A DNA stretch of 64,000 nt from Nectonema munidae (Eukaryota; Nematomorpha; Nectonematoida; Nectonematidae): the NCBI GenBank assembly GCA_030549495.1, contig JAUIRK010000434.1, positions 10,001 to 74,000 on the forward strand, given 5' to 3'. Shown in pieces: positions 1 through 12,963 of this stretch. The position numbers and the translations under genes are program-made. Below the pieces are notes generated by a model, which saw only the letters and a program-made list of their open reading frames with translations, searched no databases and was not told the DNA's origin. Every line of letters begins with the position of its first letter. Position 1 is the first letter of the stretch.

Positions 1-464
1 TACATTACACAAAATCACTGCCTTCGCTTGCTGCCATCATGTGTTTAATATAGTTAGTCCCAAAAAAACGAGTATGATGGACAATTCTAGTAAGCAAATT
101 ATAACAAAACACCATACGCTCATGGCCTATTTATTAACTAAATAAAAAATGTAACAAAACGAAAAACTTTATGTAAAAATATTCTTAAGTCAAAAATATG
201 ACTTTTTGACTTTAAAAATATGACTTTTTATGACCTATAAAAATGCAGATAATTACTCCTGGAAGCCTAATTCATTAAGATTTTTTGTCAAATTTGATTT
301 TCCATCATGAGTAACGAATATGACTTTAATGACTTTTGATCGCCCTATATTCATTTACTTCAACTTGTCTTGGAAAAAACCTTTTTCAATGATTTATTTA
401 GGACAGAATTTACCCAATCTTAGAGCTTTCCTTAAGCAATCTTATTGATGAATTTAGGTTTTTT
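1..464. other. AT-rich sequence, no gene seen
   Basis: No coding or RNA gene is visible. Positions 180-235 contain short imperfect repeats around AAAATATGACTTTTTGACTT. The stretch runs into a decayed repeat copy that starts at about 465. Confidence 0.5.
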
Positions 465-690
465 TCAAATTATCTTGGTAATAACTAAATCTTCACATAT
501 TGGAATCTGTGATCGTTTCGATAAGTTTAACAACTGATTGAATTTTTCAAAATTTCCTATCCACCATAGTGAAATGATAAATTTTAATCTTAGTTGATAT
601 GACCAAGGTCTAATGATTTTTAATTTCAAATGATTCATGATAATGAAATTGAATAAATTAACATTTTTATTGGTATACTGCACAATCAAT
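465..690 (-). repeat. Decayed fragment of the TTAA tandem-array element
   Basis: Read on the minus strand, this segment is alignable by eye to the inside of two other copies of the same element (about 5000-5110 and 28735-28865, plus strand). All three share a stretch translating roughly as SQ(M/I)PIC(E/G)(D/N)LV. In this copy it lies in an open frame of 74 residues. The same reading surviving in diverged copies suggests it was once protein-coding, but I do not recognise the domain. Confidence 0.45.
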
Positions 691-701
691 ATATAGATTT
701 T

Positions 702-806
702 TAGTTCTAAACGGTCTTTTTTAAATTCTAAAATGTCTTTTTAAAATTCTAAAGTGTCTTTTTCAAATTCTAAAGTATCTTTTTTTAATTCTAAAGTGTC
801 TTTTTT
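702..806. repeat. Minisatellite, about five units of 20-21 bp
   Basis: The unit is close to TTCTAAAGTGTCTTTTTTAA and is repeated head to tail about five times, with small changes in the T-run length and one central base. It looks like simple replication-slippage DNA. Confidence 0.75.
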
Positions 807-1423
807 GATTTTACTTTTCTGAATAAGCTTTGAAGTCTTGTTTCTAATAAATGCAAAACACGAAGAGAACAAAGAAAGAAATAGAAGTTCCTTACCCTAT
901 TTACTTATAAGTATCCCTTAATTTGTCCCAAGGCACTTTTAAAATTGTTCAGTTATATAGTAAGGCAATTCATCCAAAAACAAAACATTAAAATAATTGT
1001 ATAATATCAGAATCTGGAAAATCAAAGCCATCAGTCAATAAATGTGTTGAATATATAGATGAGTGTGGGGTATGCAGATGTTATTTTTGTTACCTCTAGT
1101 AAGAGAAGTGTCCACTATAAAAGAGCTGTTACTTTATTTTAGGAAACTTTTTAAACGGTATAGATAGATAGTTAAAAGCTTTTATATTTATTTAAAATAG
1201 AGAGCAAGCTCGATCTGCAAACTTAATTTGTTCCATAAAAGCACTGGTTCTCCGCATTTATTCATCAAGCGAACTTCTTATTTTCGTGCAAATTCTGATC
1301 ACTATAGTAAATGTACAATATACTTAAATGATTAACTTGCTATATTAAAAATAGATCAATTATATATATATACTTATCATAATGCTATAAAAAATTAAGA
1401 AAGAAACAGGCAATAGTAGGAAA
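807..1423. other. AT-rich sequence, no gene seen
   Basis: No convincing exon, RNA or mobile-element end was found here. Confidence 0.4.
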
Positions 1424-1580
1424 TCATAAAAGATCCCATTTTCGAATGTGTGATTTGAGAAACAGTTCTCGAGCTGAGTCAAAATATGTTGGCAAAGATT
1501 CTTCGTAAACAGACCCATTCCATGGTTGGATGTGTGGTTTGTAAAGGCCTATGGGTGACCATATGTATAAATTAAGGTTT
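1424..1580 (-). CDS. Possible terminal exon of an unknown gene
   Basis: The minus strand has a splice-acceptor-like TTAACTAG at about 1581-1588, followed by an open frame of about 51 residues ending in a stop at 1424. Its composition is unlike the flanks: it includes WSPIGLYKPHIQPWNGS and YFDSARELFLKSHIRKW, rich in Trp, Pro, Tyr and charged residues. This looks like the end of a real globular protein rather than a chance AT-rich frame. I do not recognise the family, and no partner exon was found in the window. It could also be a decayed gene fragment. Confidence 0.3.
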
Positions 1581-1609
1581 CTAGTTAAACATAATAGCTG
1601 TCTTAGCAT

Positions 1610-2219
1610 TTGCCTTTAGTTAATATAGAGTTCAAAAATTAATTTATAGCTCAATGATCCGGTTATTGAGATTTACGGCTAAAACAAACTATAACCCTGA
1701 GCTAAAATAACCTTAACTGAAGTTTTTACTGAAAAATTTTTTGGCTGAAAGAACAAACACATATTCGTTTATCAGGAAGAGAAGGTGGAAATGTCTATCG
1801 GTTGAATTCTGCGTTCTCTGAATCAGTCTTCGTTGACACACGCCTTAGAACCAATACTTTGCCGAACCAGTCAAAGAAAGAACTATTGAATTATTGAGGT
1901 TAACGAAATTAGAATTGAACAAATGTTTTTAAAACTAAAGAAGTATAAAAATAAATTTTAATTAATGTAACAAACATTTAAGTATAAATGAATAACATTT
2001 AGATTAGATCTTTTTTAATATTAATATATGAATGAAAAAACAAGTTTTAAGTATTAATTTAAAGGTGTACAAACGTATGAGTTTGGAAACTGGAATGAAT
2101 GTTATTCAATCACAGTTGTGTCAATGATGATTGTGAAAAATTAAATTAAACAAATACTATCCTTGCCATTCTTCATATTTCATTGATTGCTTGAATGAAT
2201 GATTAATAGCACGCCACTT
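1610..2219. other. AT-rich sequence downstream of the homeobox gene
   Basis: This lies just 3' of the homeobox stop codon on the minus strand and probably includes its 3' untranslated region. I could not place a poly(A) site among the many AATAAA-like strings. Confidence 0.35.
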
Positions 2220-5200
2220 TTATTCAAAGATGTTGCAAACGGTATTCAAGTATTCATTACGTTCCCCAGAAAAAGTGAAAAGATTCGAAGAAGTACGACC
2301 CAAAACTTCGCTCTCCTGCTTATTCGGTTGAGGGCTGAGGAGAGTGTCTTGCGACACGAATTGGGGGTACTCTTCGTAAGCGTGTTGAATTTTTTTGAAG
2401 GGTGATGATTTGCTCGCTTCGTCCATGTAAAAAAAAGTGGGAATGATTTCAGATATCAAATTGTTATTGAAATAGTTATCTCTTGCGCTCGACGTAGTCA
2501 TTATGGGGCTGCTGGTTGTGTCAGACTTGTTAAATGTCTCCCCATACCACCCTCCTACATAGGCCTGACTGCTGGGCATATCTTGCATGATAAAGTACTC
2601 ATCTAATTTGTTTCGCTGGCCACTAAGAACAAAGTACTCATTCATACACACTTCCTTCTTCGCGTGACTAGGCGGTAGCTGCAAACACGGCGCTCTTTGC
2701 TCCAATTCGACTACACACGTCGTCTTTTCCGCTGCTTTGGGGATGGGTGTCAAGAAGTTGGTGTAGGGTGTGTTAATTGGGGGTAGGGTGAGGGAGGACG
2801 TGAAATCGAGGGATGAAAAAGACGAGGATGATGAAGACGAATTGTTTGGAGAGGAGGATACGCGGTGGAATGACGAGTTTTCCAAAATTTTGCCGTTGTA
2901 AGATTTTTCAGTTGACGCTAAATAAAATACTCAAGTAGAGAAAAAAACAGTCTGACATGACAATTTCAATAAAAAAATTGAACTTTATAACAAACGTGAA
3001 GAATCGTGATTTACTTCATACTAAAGAAATTGCAAGTGCACCACATGTTGTATTAAAAAAATTGAGTTAAAACGAAAAGTAGATGAGTATAATTATGACA
3101 CCATCTCGTAGTGCGTATACGTGCAAGAGATATTTATTTCTTATATTTGAATATACCTAATTTTTTTAAAATAACCAAGTTTTTTCTTAAATATAAACTT
3201 ACTTTTAGAATTTTAAAAATCAAATAATAGATCCCTTAAAATATGCAGTTTTCTCTTTCATCATCTGATGTATTTTTCTAATAAAAAATAAACATCTTTT
3301 GCATTATCCAAAATTAGATACAAATTACATTTAAAATCATAAAAAACGTTTTTATTAGATTTGATAAATATTTTATGATAATAAGATATCAAAATGAAAA
3401 TCACAAAATGTCGCATAAAATTAAGCATTTTTAGCAAAAAACTGACAAAACTTTAGAATGGCGGACAGAAAACTCGTTCTCAAAAAACTGGATCTAAGAA
3501 AATTTGGAATGAAAAATTCGGTCTTTGAAAACTGGATGTCAAGCCAGTTATTGGTCAGTTAATATAGTTCAGTGCTATTCAACTTGGGTGGGCGGTGCAC
3601 TTTAAGGTTGACCAAAGGGGTATGAAAAAAATAAAAAATGATGAAGTTGATCAAGTCTAATCTAGAAGAGTGTTTTTTCAAGACTCCACTAAATTTAAAC
3701 ATAGTCTCAGAAAAATGAAAATTTATTACACATTAAAAGAAGAAAACGCTGGAATGCTAATAATATATATTTTCGATCTTTCAGATGAAGCTACAAATCC
3801 TTTTCCATCAGAAAATATCTTTTTTGTGATGCTACATGCAACTATTGTTCCTTCAAAACTAGAAGGCCATTTGAAAACAAAGCTTTTCTGAACATCAAAA
3901 CAATTTTTGAAACAATCTTAGAAGCGTACTGTAAACAAAAAACATCATTTAAAAGTCAAGTGAAACCTTCTGACATGGAAATCTTTACTTTGGCATCTCT
4001 TAGAATGACACACATTTTTTGAAGAAAAAACATGTGCTGGGGGTGTAAAACGCGACCCCCTTCACTAAAAAATTAATTGTAAATTGGCTGAGTTATATCC
4101 CTTTAAATTTTGAGACTTTTCCTAAAATCGCTAGTTGCATCTTTTGATACCATTTTCATGGTAGTTAAATGACCCTATCATGTCAAAAACTGTCAATCAA
4201 AATCAAAAATTAAAATTTTTTTTACAAAATTTTGAAATTATCTGTAGTTAACCTTATAACTGAAAATTCATAATTATATACTGTTTAAAGGCATAACACT
4301 TTATATATTGATTTTTTTCTGTAATCATCGTAACTTTTTAGTAAATTTCAATCAAAATTTTGATTGATCAGAAATATATCTAATAAAATATTTCCTTCAA
4401 ATTTTACATAAAATAAGTTTTTATACTAAATCGGCCAGGACTCATTTATAACATCTAGGATCTGAAAATAGCTATAAGTGTTATCAAATTTGTGGTTTAC
4501 ATCAAAAAATTGTCTGCAAAAACTTTCATTCAAATTTTATATTAAATATATGTTTTTATACCAAATCAACCATTCCGGCTTTATTCCTGGACTCAAATTA
4601 TGGATTTAAGGTTTGAAAATATCTGACAGTGTAAATCAAATTTGCGGTTTAGGTCTAAAAACTATCTCCACAAATATTCTCTCTAATTTATATGAAATAT
4701 ATGTTTTTATATAAGTCTGAAAACTGTTTATTTCAAATTTTATATGAAATATATATTTTGCCAAATGAACCATGCTAGTTTTTTCTGAACTCAGTTTTTG
4801 CATTTACAGGTTTTAAAATGTCTTAAAGTGTCAATCAAATGTGTGATTTACGTCTAATTTAAGAAGTAAGCATCTTGACTAAATGGAAGATCTACCATGT
4901 TCCAATGAATTAGGAAATCTAATATTGGGTGCTTCAAAAAAGACTTTGATCTTGAAAAATAAGTTCTTCTTTTGTAAATTAAAAATCTTTAAATGTATAG
5001 CTTATCAGCTAAGATTGCAATTATCATTTAACTAAGATGGGTAGGAAATCTGAAAATTTTGAATAGATCGGGGTTATCAAAACTGTCTCAGATGCCAATA
5101 TGTGGAGATTTAGTCATTATCAGGATAATTTTAAATTTAAATTGAATGTGCCTATCTTTTTCCTTTTGTGTGAAAGCGAGAGTCTTTTAGATGAAGAAGG

Positions 5201-8200
5201 TGGAAAACTTTTTGCAATTGAACAATGAACATCACGAATGACTTTTGAACTGGGATTGGTTGACAAATATTCAAGCTGAATATTTCTTCATATCACTTGA
5301 TAATAAAATACACGATACTGATAAAAAAAAAAGCCTAAGATCACAAAAAAATTCTTTAATCAAAATGTTTGAGAGCGGAAAAAATCTGTTGAAAATCCTG
5401 CAAGTAGAATTTATTTTAAGGTTTATATATTTAACGTTGTTTGACAGATTTAATCTCTTTTTTGACATGTTTAATTGATTTTAATAAAAAATGAGCATCA
5501 CCACTAAATCGAGAATACTTGAAAATGGTATATATGGAAAAAATTTTTTTTAATTATTTCAATAAAAATTTTAATTTTGACATGAGATGTGATATATAAT
5601 TATTTTTTGACAGGTTTAATTGATTGTCATAAAAAATTGACATCACCACTAAATTCGACATACTTCAAAATGGGTATATGTATAAGAAACTTTTCATAAG
5701 AATAAAAAATTTAATTTTGACATGGGCTTTCATATTTAAATCATTTTTTGGGAGGTTTGACTTATTTTCATAAAAAAAGAATATTATCAGTAAACTCAGC
5801 GTACTTGAAAATGGGTACATAGCATATATGTCTAAAAAACTTTATATAACACTGTTCGACACGATTTTTTTTATTGACAAGATGGTATGAACGTTAAGTT
5901 ATACATCACGTGTGTTCATTTAGATTACTTTTTTTCATTCTATCACATCTTTGTGTCAAATGATGTGTACTTTTTGATTGACGATCTTCTGTAAAAGAAA
6001 TACGCGTTTGTTGATTTGTTTACATGATACAAATGATTTTACATACACAAAAATTGAAAAGCGACGAAAAATCCTTCAAGACCGTATGGAGGGAGGGTGG
6101 GAGTCAAGGAGCTAGGATTGTAGGAATAAGCTAAAAGGTGAGGAACCATCGTCCTGCAGCCTATTTAACCCATTTACGACCAATGTTCCTATTTTGGAAC
6201 ATAAGTAATTTGATCTTCGTCTGCTTTTTTCAATGACTTTGAATATAAATCGTCTGCGTTTTTTTTTAGATATCGTCTGCTTTGCTTGGTCTTAAATGGG
6301 TTAAAGCAGGGCTGTGGAGTCCGGATCTCAATCCACCGACTCCGACTCTTTTAACAATTTTTTTAGGCGACTCCAACTCCAACAACTCCGACTATGAAAC
6401 TTTTTTTATTTTCGATATTATCTAGTAAAAACAAATACAACTTCTTACATATTGTTTTTAGTCAATTAATGAAGTTCAATTATTTAGGAACATTTAACAT
6501 ATTTATTTAAATGAAATAAGAAGTGTGACTCAATCAAAAGTGTATGTCTTTAAAAAAAGCATAGCCTCTAAAAGGTCTTCCTTCATTGATGCTCTATTAT
6601 CGCTTTTCATGAGCTTTAGTATGGAAAATAGCCTTTCTACGCTTACTTGAGTAGGAGGAATGGCGCTTATAGCATAGGCTGCTTCTCCTATTATATTTCA
6701 GGATAAGCATCAATCATTCCCAGCAAGTGTGTGCCACTTTTACGACTTTGATCAATTTTTTCTATTTCTGCTAGTGCGCTCATGCACTCTTCTTTGAATT
6801 TTATCAATCTTGTTTCCATAGGTTGAGAAAAAAACATCCCTTCTTTTACTTTCCTTTTCTTAGCTTTTTTAGCTGAGATTTTATTCAGATAATTTTCAAA
6901 GTTATCAGAATCACTTGAAGAAGATGAATCTTTCTGAGGAAGCAAATTAAGTGTATCATCTGGGCTATTCAAAAAACTATTCATTTTTATTGCAAGTTCA
7001 CAGAGTGCATTTTTGGCATACTTGCACTGCTCTTCTTCAAGTAATATTCTATATTTAGGATCAATAAAAACAGCTGCAAGTAAAATGTCATTTTCAGTTA
7101 GCTGAGCTTCTCTTCCTCTTAATGAGTTCACAATTTCTTGAGCTATAAGATCTTCTTTTTTAGAGAGATCAAAAATTAACTTTTTCCACTCAAATAAGAA
7201 TTCTCCTGCTGTTAAATCTTCAGTCTGTAGTTTTTTAGTAACATTATAAGAAGGTCTGAGTAGTTCTTCAAACTCTACTGCTGAATTCCAATCGTTGTCC
7301 CTAAGATACAAAGACTTGTTGTCTATATATTCTAAAACATATCTTAAATCAAGCAGTCTTTTAAACATTAAGTATGTGCTTTCCCAGCGTGTAGCTTGAT
7401 CAAGTACAGCTCCCTTACCAGCTCTTCTTCTAATAATTGCATCTATTTTTGGTGTTCTTGCTGCTATTGACACATGTCTTATTTTTTCTATTAGAGATGC
7501 AGCTTTGTAATCTTTGAGACCGTCTTTAATGGCCAACTGTAACGTATGCACAGCACATCTCATGTGTCTTATTATTTTAGAGAACTTCAAAGCATGTTCA
7601 ACTAGATCATCAAGCGGGCTAAACTCAGATTGTTGGGAGTAACAGTCAGATGAAAGTTGTGTTTCTGTGGGAAAAGCGCTAGTGTCATCAGTGATATCAT
7701 CAACAGGAGTATTTTGAACTTCATTAAGTTTTTCTAATGTTTTAATCATATTAGAAGCGTTGTCAGTAATAATGCTAATAACTTTATCTTTTTCAATGTT
7801 GTATTCTTTCAAAACTTTTTCAATCAAACCTTGAAGAAAACTACTATCATGCTGTGCTTTGGTGTCTTTTACAGCTAAAGTCTTTGTTATTATTTTTCGA
7901 TCTACAGTGCAACATCTGACATTAATTGCAAAATAATTAGTTCTGTGTCTCGTAGCTGCATCCATTTTTAAAAAGATATATCGCCCTGAAAGAGCATTGC
8001 GTAGTTCTTCTTTCTTCTTTGTCGCTTCGTTAATGATAATTCTTCTGATATTTTCTCTTTCCAGAGATATATTGAACTTTCTAGCCATTTCACCGCTAAG
8101 CTGTTGAAAAGCTGGTTGAGAAAAAAAGGTAAGAGGTAAGCAATTTTGAACGACTAAATCAATTATACTTTCTTGAAATATTTCTTTTGTCATGCTAATG

Positions 8201-11200
8201 ATAATTTTATCGGATACTAAAAACTTTTTTAGATTGGTTTGTTGTTTAGCTAGTTTTTCTCCATGTAATGAAGTACAAGGTTTAGAAAGGTTAGCGATGT
8301 TGTCTGCCTCTTTTATTTTTGCAAAAATATCAGGATGGTGGCGTTCTAAATGTCGCTTTAAATTTGAAGCCCTTGTTGGAGCATTTTTACCAACACCACA
8401 GAAAAGCACTAATTTTAGCTTTACAAAGTTTTTCTTCTTCACTTAACTTTTCATTTCCATATATATTCATTGTACACAAACACTGATAAAATTTTTGATC
8501 TTCAGAAAGTTCAAAATATTGAAAGGCACTTGATTTAAAAATTAAACAAAGAATCTAAAAAAAATAAATGCATCAAAAATATCGATATTTTATTAACGAT
8601 ATATTATTAACTGGTTTTGTCTCCTCTACATATCAGTCGCTTTTTTGTTGTCATTACAGAACGGTTTAAACGCGTTCTATTTTTTCAATTTTAATATTTT
8701 AAGTTTTAACTCTAAATTGTCACAAGAACTGTGAGAAAAAAAGTCTAACATGTCAAAATAAAGATTTTACCGAAAATTATTGAAATTTGAAAGCAATCTG
8801 TTTAACATAAAATTTTAAATCTTAAGCATAGTAAACATAATAAAAAATGTATAAGCAAAATGCTTACGTTTCAAGAAATTTCAGATTATTAGCAATAAGA
8901 ATAAAGAAAAAAATTCTATCCAGTTTACAATTTATGAAGCATAAAAATACTAATTTTTCAAGGAGTCGGAGTTTGGTCAATTTTTTCGACTCTGACACCG
9001 ACTAAAAAAAGAACTAAAATTAAAATATTATTCTTAAAAGAATAATCTTCTGTAACTCTTGTTGACACCTTAGAAGGCGTTTGCCAGGTCTCCCTTAATG
9101 TCCGCCTCCATTCTTCTTCCAGGTAGTGAAGTAGTTCCTCTTTCGTTGGACATACACCACTTCATTCTTGAACATCGTTTTCGGAAAAGAAAAATTTTGA
9201 ATAAAACAAAAGTTCCTTTTTTCTTTGGAATGATGAAAACTGGGGAAACAATTTTAGGTGTTTCGTTGATGATTTTTTCCCTCAATATCGCAGGGATTTT
9301 ATTTTCACTTTATAGCCAATCTTTGGTCTTTTAGCGGTTTCATAAAATCAGATAAGATCCAAAATCTGGCTGAACTTCGAATGATAGAAGAATATTTATT
9401 TAAGTTAAAATTTTACGCGCTTTTTTGAACTTTAGGTCAGGAGGACATTTCAACTTTGACGACGAGCAGTCAAAAAACGCATCAGAAACAAGTTCTTCTA
9501 ATTTTCCTAGATTTTTAAAGAAAAATTCATTATGCGACAATGGAGAAACTCCATTATAGGGTTGGTCGCTGCCCGTCTCTCAGCTCTCTTCTTTTTTTGA
9601 AGGTGCACCAACACTTTCCACTTCTGGTGGCAGGTGGTGTCGCTATCATTGGACAGTGTTTGTGTAAAGAGTTTCCTCTAATCTTTAGCGTTAAAGGCCT
9701 TTCTCTGCAAAAGATATTGCATAGAAGCGATTTTTTAGGTCAACTCTTTATATAACTTTCTTCCTTTACTAAATTGATGAACTTTTCTCATTTCAGAGGT
9801 AGCAATTTTTCAAGATCGTGGGTTTTACCGGTAAGACAAGGCCCTCGTGCTTGGCCAGGACCTCTCTACATCTTCTATAGTGGCCCATTCCATTTTTATC
9901 CACAACTTTTTCTTCATCTGTGTTGAGTGTAGCCAATGTTTCTTCAATTTGTTTAATCGGTGGCAAGGCTTGAACGTTTGATGGCTCTGGAGACGGGTTG
10001 GACGAGTCATTTCTTCTAATTGGTGACCGAGGGTCGTCCAATATTACGTTCGTAACATCCCTCAGTACCTTTTGAATCTTTCACTTTCACGGGCTATTTC
10101 GGTCCTCTGGTATTTTGCCTTCGGGCTAGGCCTTGGGTTTTGGCGAAAAAACGGTTGAGGGCATTTTGCCAAGGGAAGTAGACATTGGGACATGTTGGAA
10201 GCTAGTTTAAGTGACAAAACATGGGGTGAGCATCAGCGTGTACAATTTTGAAAGATTGTCAAAGTCCAAACTTTGGATTTGCTTTTGAATGATTTCTAGC
10301 AGACCTACGATCATATTTTGTCTTTAGGATTTCGCAGATGAGTAAGCTGGTCGTATTAAAAAAGATTAGAATATCATAAATAGATTAAAATAAAAATTAA
10401 GTTTTAAAATATTTAAATAAAAGGGTTTTTTGAGATCAGGTGTCAAATATAAATAAATTTTTTGACAGGTTTGATTGATTTTGATTTAAAAAAAATGGCC
10501 ATCACCATGGAATTCAGCATAGTTGAAATATATACATCACATTAAAAATATTTATAAACACTTATTATTAATATCTGAGAAAAAGAGGATGGCACTTTAC
10601 GCTCTCAGCACTAATAGGGTTACGATCAAAAATGGAAGAGGAATGTGGAAAAAATCTTTTTCTGATTTTGAAACTTTATATGCTTTTAATAAGAATAAGA
10701 ATAAGAGAATCTTGCTGAGAAAAGGATTTGAAAGAAGAGAAGCCGACATTGGTGACAAGAATAGCACATATAATCAGTAGCGATCTTTCTTAGATGCAGG
10801 AAAACTTTGAGTTTTATTTTCAAACAGTGAAAATGAACGTCTGAATTCCAATATTTTCGTTCTCAATCCATTTTTGGTTGATGATGCCGACCAATATGAT
10901 GCCTTATTAGAACTTAGAACGGATTATACCCAAAAAGCAGTTATTAAAACTTATGAACATCCGATGGATTATTGGGTACTTTACTACAAATTCCAGAGTA
11001 TAAAGAATAGCCGAATACAATATTCGTGAATTTGAATTTGGATGCATTTATGAGGTGTGCCCTTGAAGATAGTTTGATGCCAAGATTTAGGCTAATTGCA
11101 AATAAAATACATCAACCAAGTCATTAATTGCTACAAATAAAAATATCTGCTTTATGTTTTCATTTAAGTAATTAGTTATTGTGAGAAAATAAAATGGATA

Positions 11201-12932
11201 CTTTTATATAAAACCCATCATATATAAATAATAAAAAATAAGCTTTTTTCAATTTGGATAATCAATTTCAAAATTTCAGCATATTGAGATTAGACAAAAG
11301 GGAGGATGAAGGATTTTTTCACATACGAACATATAAACTTAAGTTTAGTTCGTATCTTTTTGCTTTGAACTAAAAAAATCTTATCTTATCTTAAAAAGGT
11401 GAGCTTATTTGTATGAAAAAAAAATAATCAATTTGGAGTGAACAAACAAAGAAAGGGTGAAGAGCAGTCACTGCCTAAGTTATTTTGTAAGTGTTATAGC
11501 TAGTCAAATTCTATTCAAAAATAAAATAGCCTTATAGACATTGAAATATATAATAGATTTCGCGAGATATATAGTCAACTGAGAGATCCACTTTTCTGAG
11601 AACGAATTTTCTGAGATCGCCTTTTCCCTTTTTATAAAAGTCCTATAATATTTTGGTATACAAAATCTAAATGTTCTGTCTCTATTAATCTTAAGTACGC
11701 TTCCATTTTTATTTACTTCTATTTCCCTTTCTGAAGCGCTTTTAGAGAACGTGATCATTTTTCTACAATTTCAAAAAATATAACAATGTTCACTAAACTT
11801 GCCCTATTTGAACACTCAATAACTTTACTTGCTGTATTTTTTTACGGTAAAATAAAGTAAAAATTTGTTACTTAAATTCTTTTTCTTCATTTTGTTTTCA
11901 CGAGATCTTCGATTTTGAAACCAGACCTAATCAATGATTTTCATTTAAAAAAAGGATATACATATAATTTTAGTAGTAAGGTGTAGTGCCTGTTCTAGAG
12001 GTATGTATTGCATAGATATGTGTGTGAAATAATGAATCTGAGTGAGGTAATTGAAGAACGTCAATCAAGATCTTATTCTTAGTTGGAGGAAAGGGGATTG
12101 GTGGATTTCAGGGCCGGTTTTATGTTTACGCTATCCATTTTATGAAATTGGCCCCGTACACCTATGTGCTTCGAGTAAGAAATGGAAATTAGTACTATTT
12201 GAAAACTTTTCTGTATTATAAGAGCTAACTATAGAAAATGGGATTGTTAAAACTATTGATCATGAACCTATTTTGAAAGATTTTGCAAATAAAAAAGGCA
12301 AGAATATTTTTTTCTAAAAACTTGTTTTACAATAAATAGGCTGACCATATTTTATTATGACAAAAACAGGACATTTAACAAATGATAAACAAAAATAATA
12401 ATTTTCAAAACCTAGTATAGTTGAGGATAAATTCAAAATAAATTTATATATATTATAGCATTATAGTAAAATAAATTTTTGCATACGTATATTACAAATT
12501 TTTTTTATTATGCTTTTAAACATCATTTTGTGATATGTTTCAAAGTTTTAGTATAACTTCACACATTCCCAATTCGTTTTTTAATTTTATATAATAGTAC
12601 AATTACAATTTATTTTGTTATAATTTTAAACAAGACATTTTTAATAAAAAGACGGGACTGTTAAAAAAATGAAAGAGATCAAAACGGCACATATGGTCAG
12701 TATAACATTAAGCAGTATTTTTCTAAGTGGTTTTCATGTTTTAAAAGTGTAAATCCCATATGTCAATGAAAATTTTCGTTTTGGGTTGATGAACATACTC
12801 CACGAAATGTAAACATACATATATTTTTACTTTTGTAGAGTGGGCCCAAGCTATCGGTTATCTAATTGAGCCCGGAGCCTAATTGAAAAATAATTTTAGA
12901 AAAACACATTTTTCTGTAATATGTATGTGCAA

Positions 12933-12963
<31 letters not shown>

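Noticed and set aside
5245-5478. Overlapping plus- and minus-strand frames inside array copy 1
   Set aside because: The plus-strand one is part of a segment shared with other copies, but as it stands it overlaps the tandem array and is not an intact gene.
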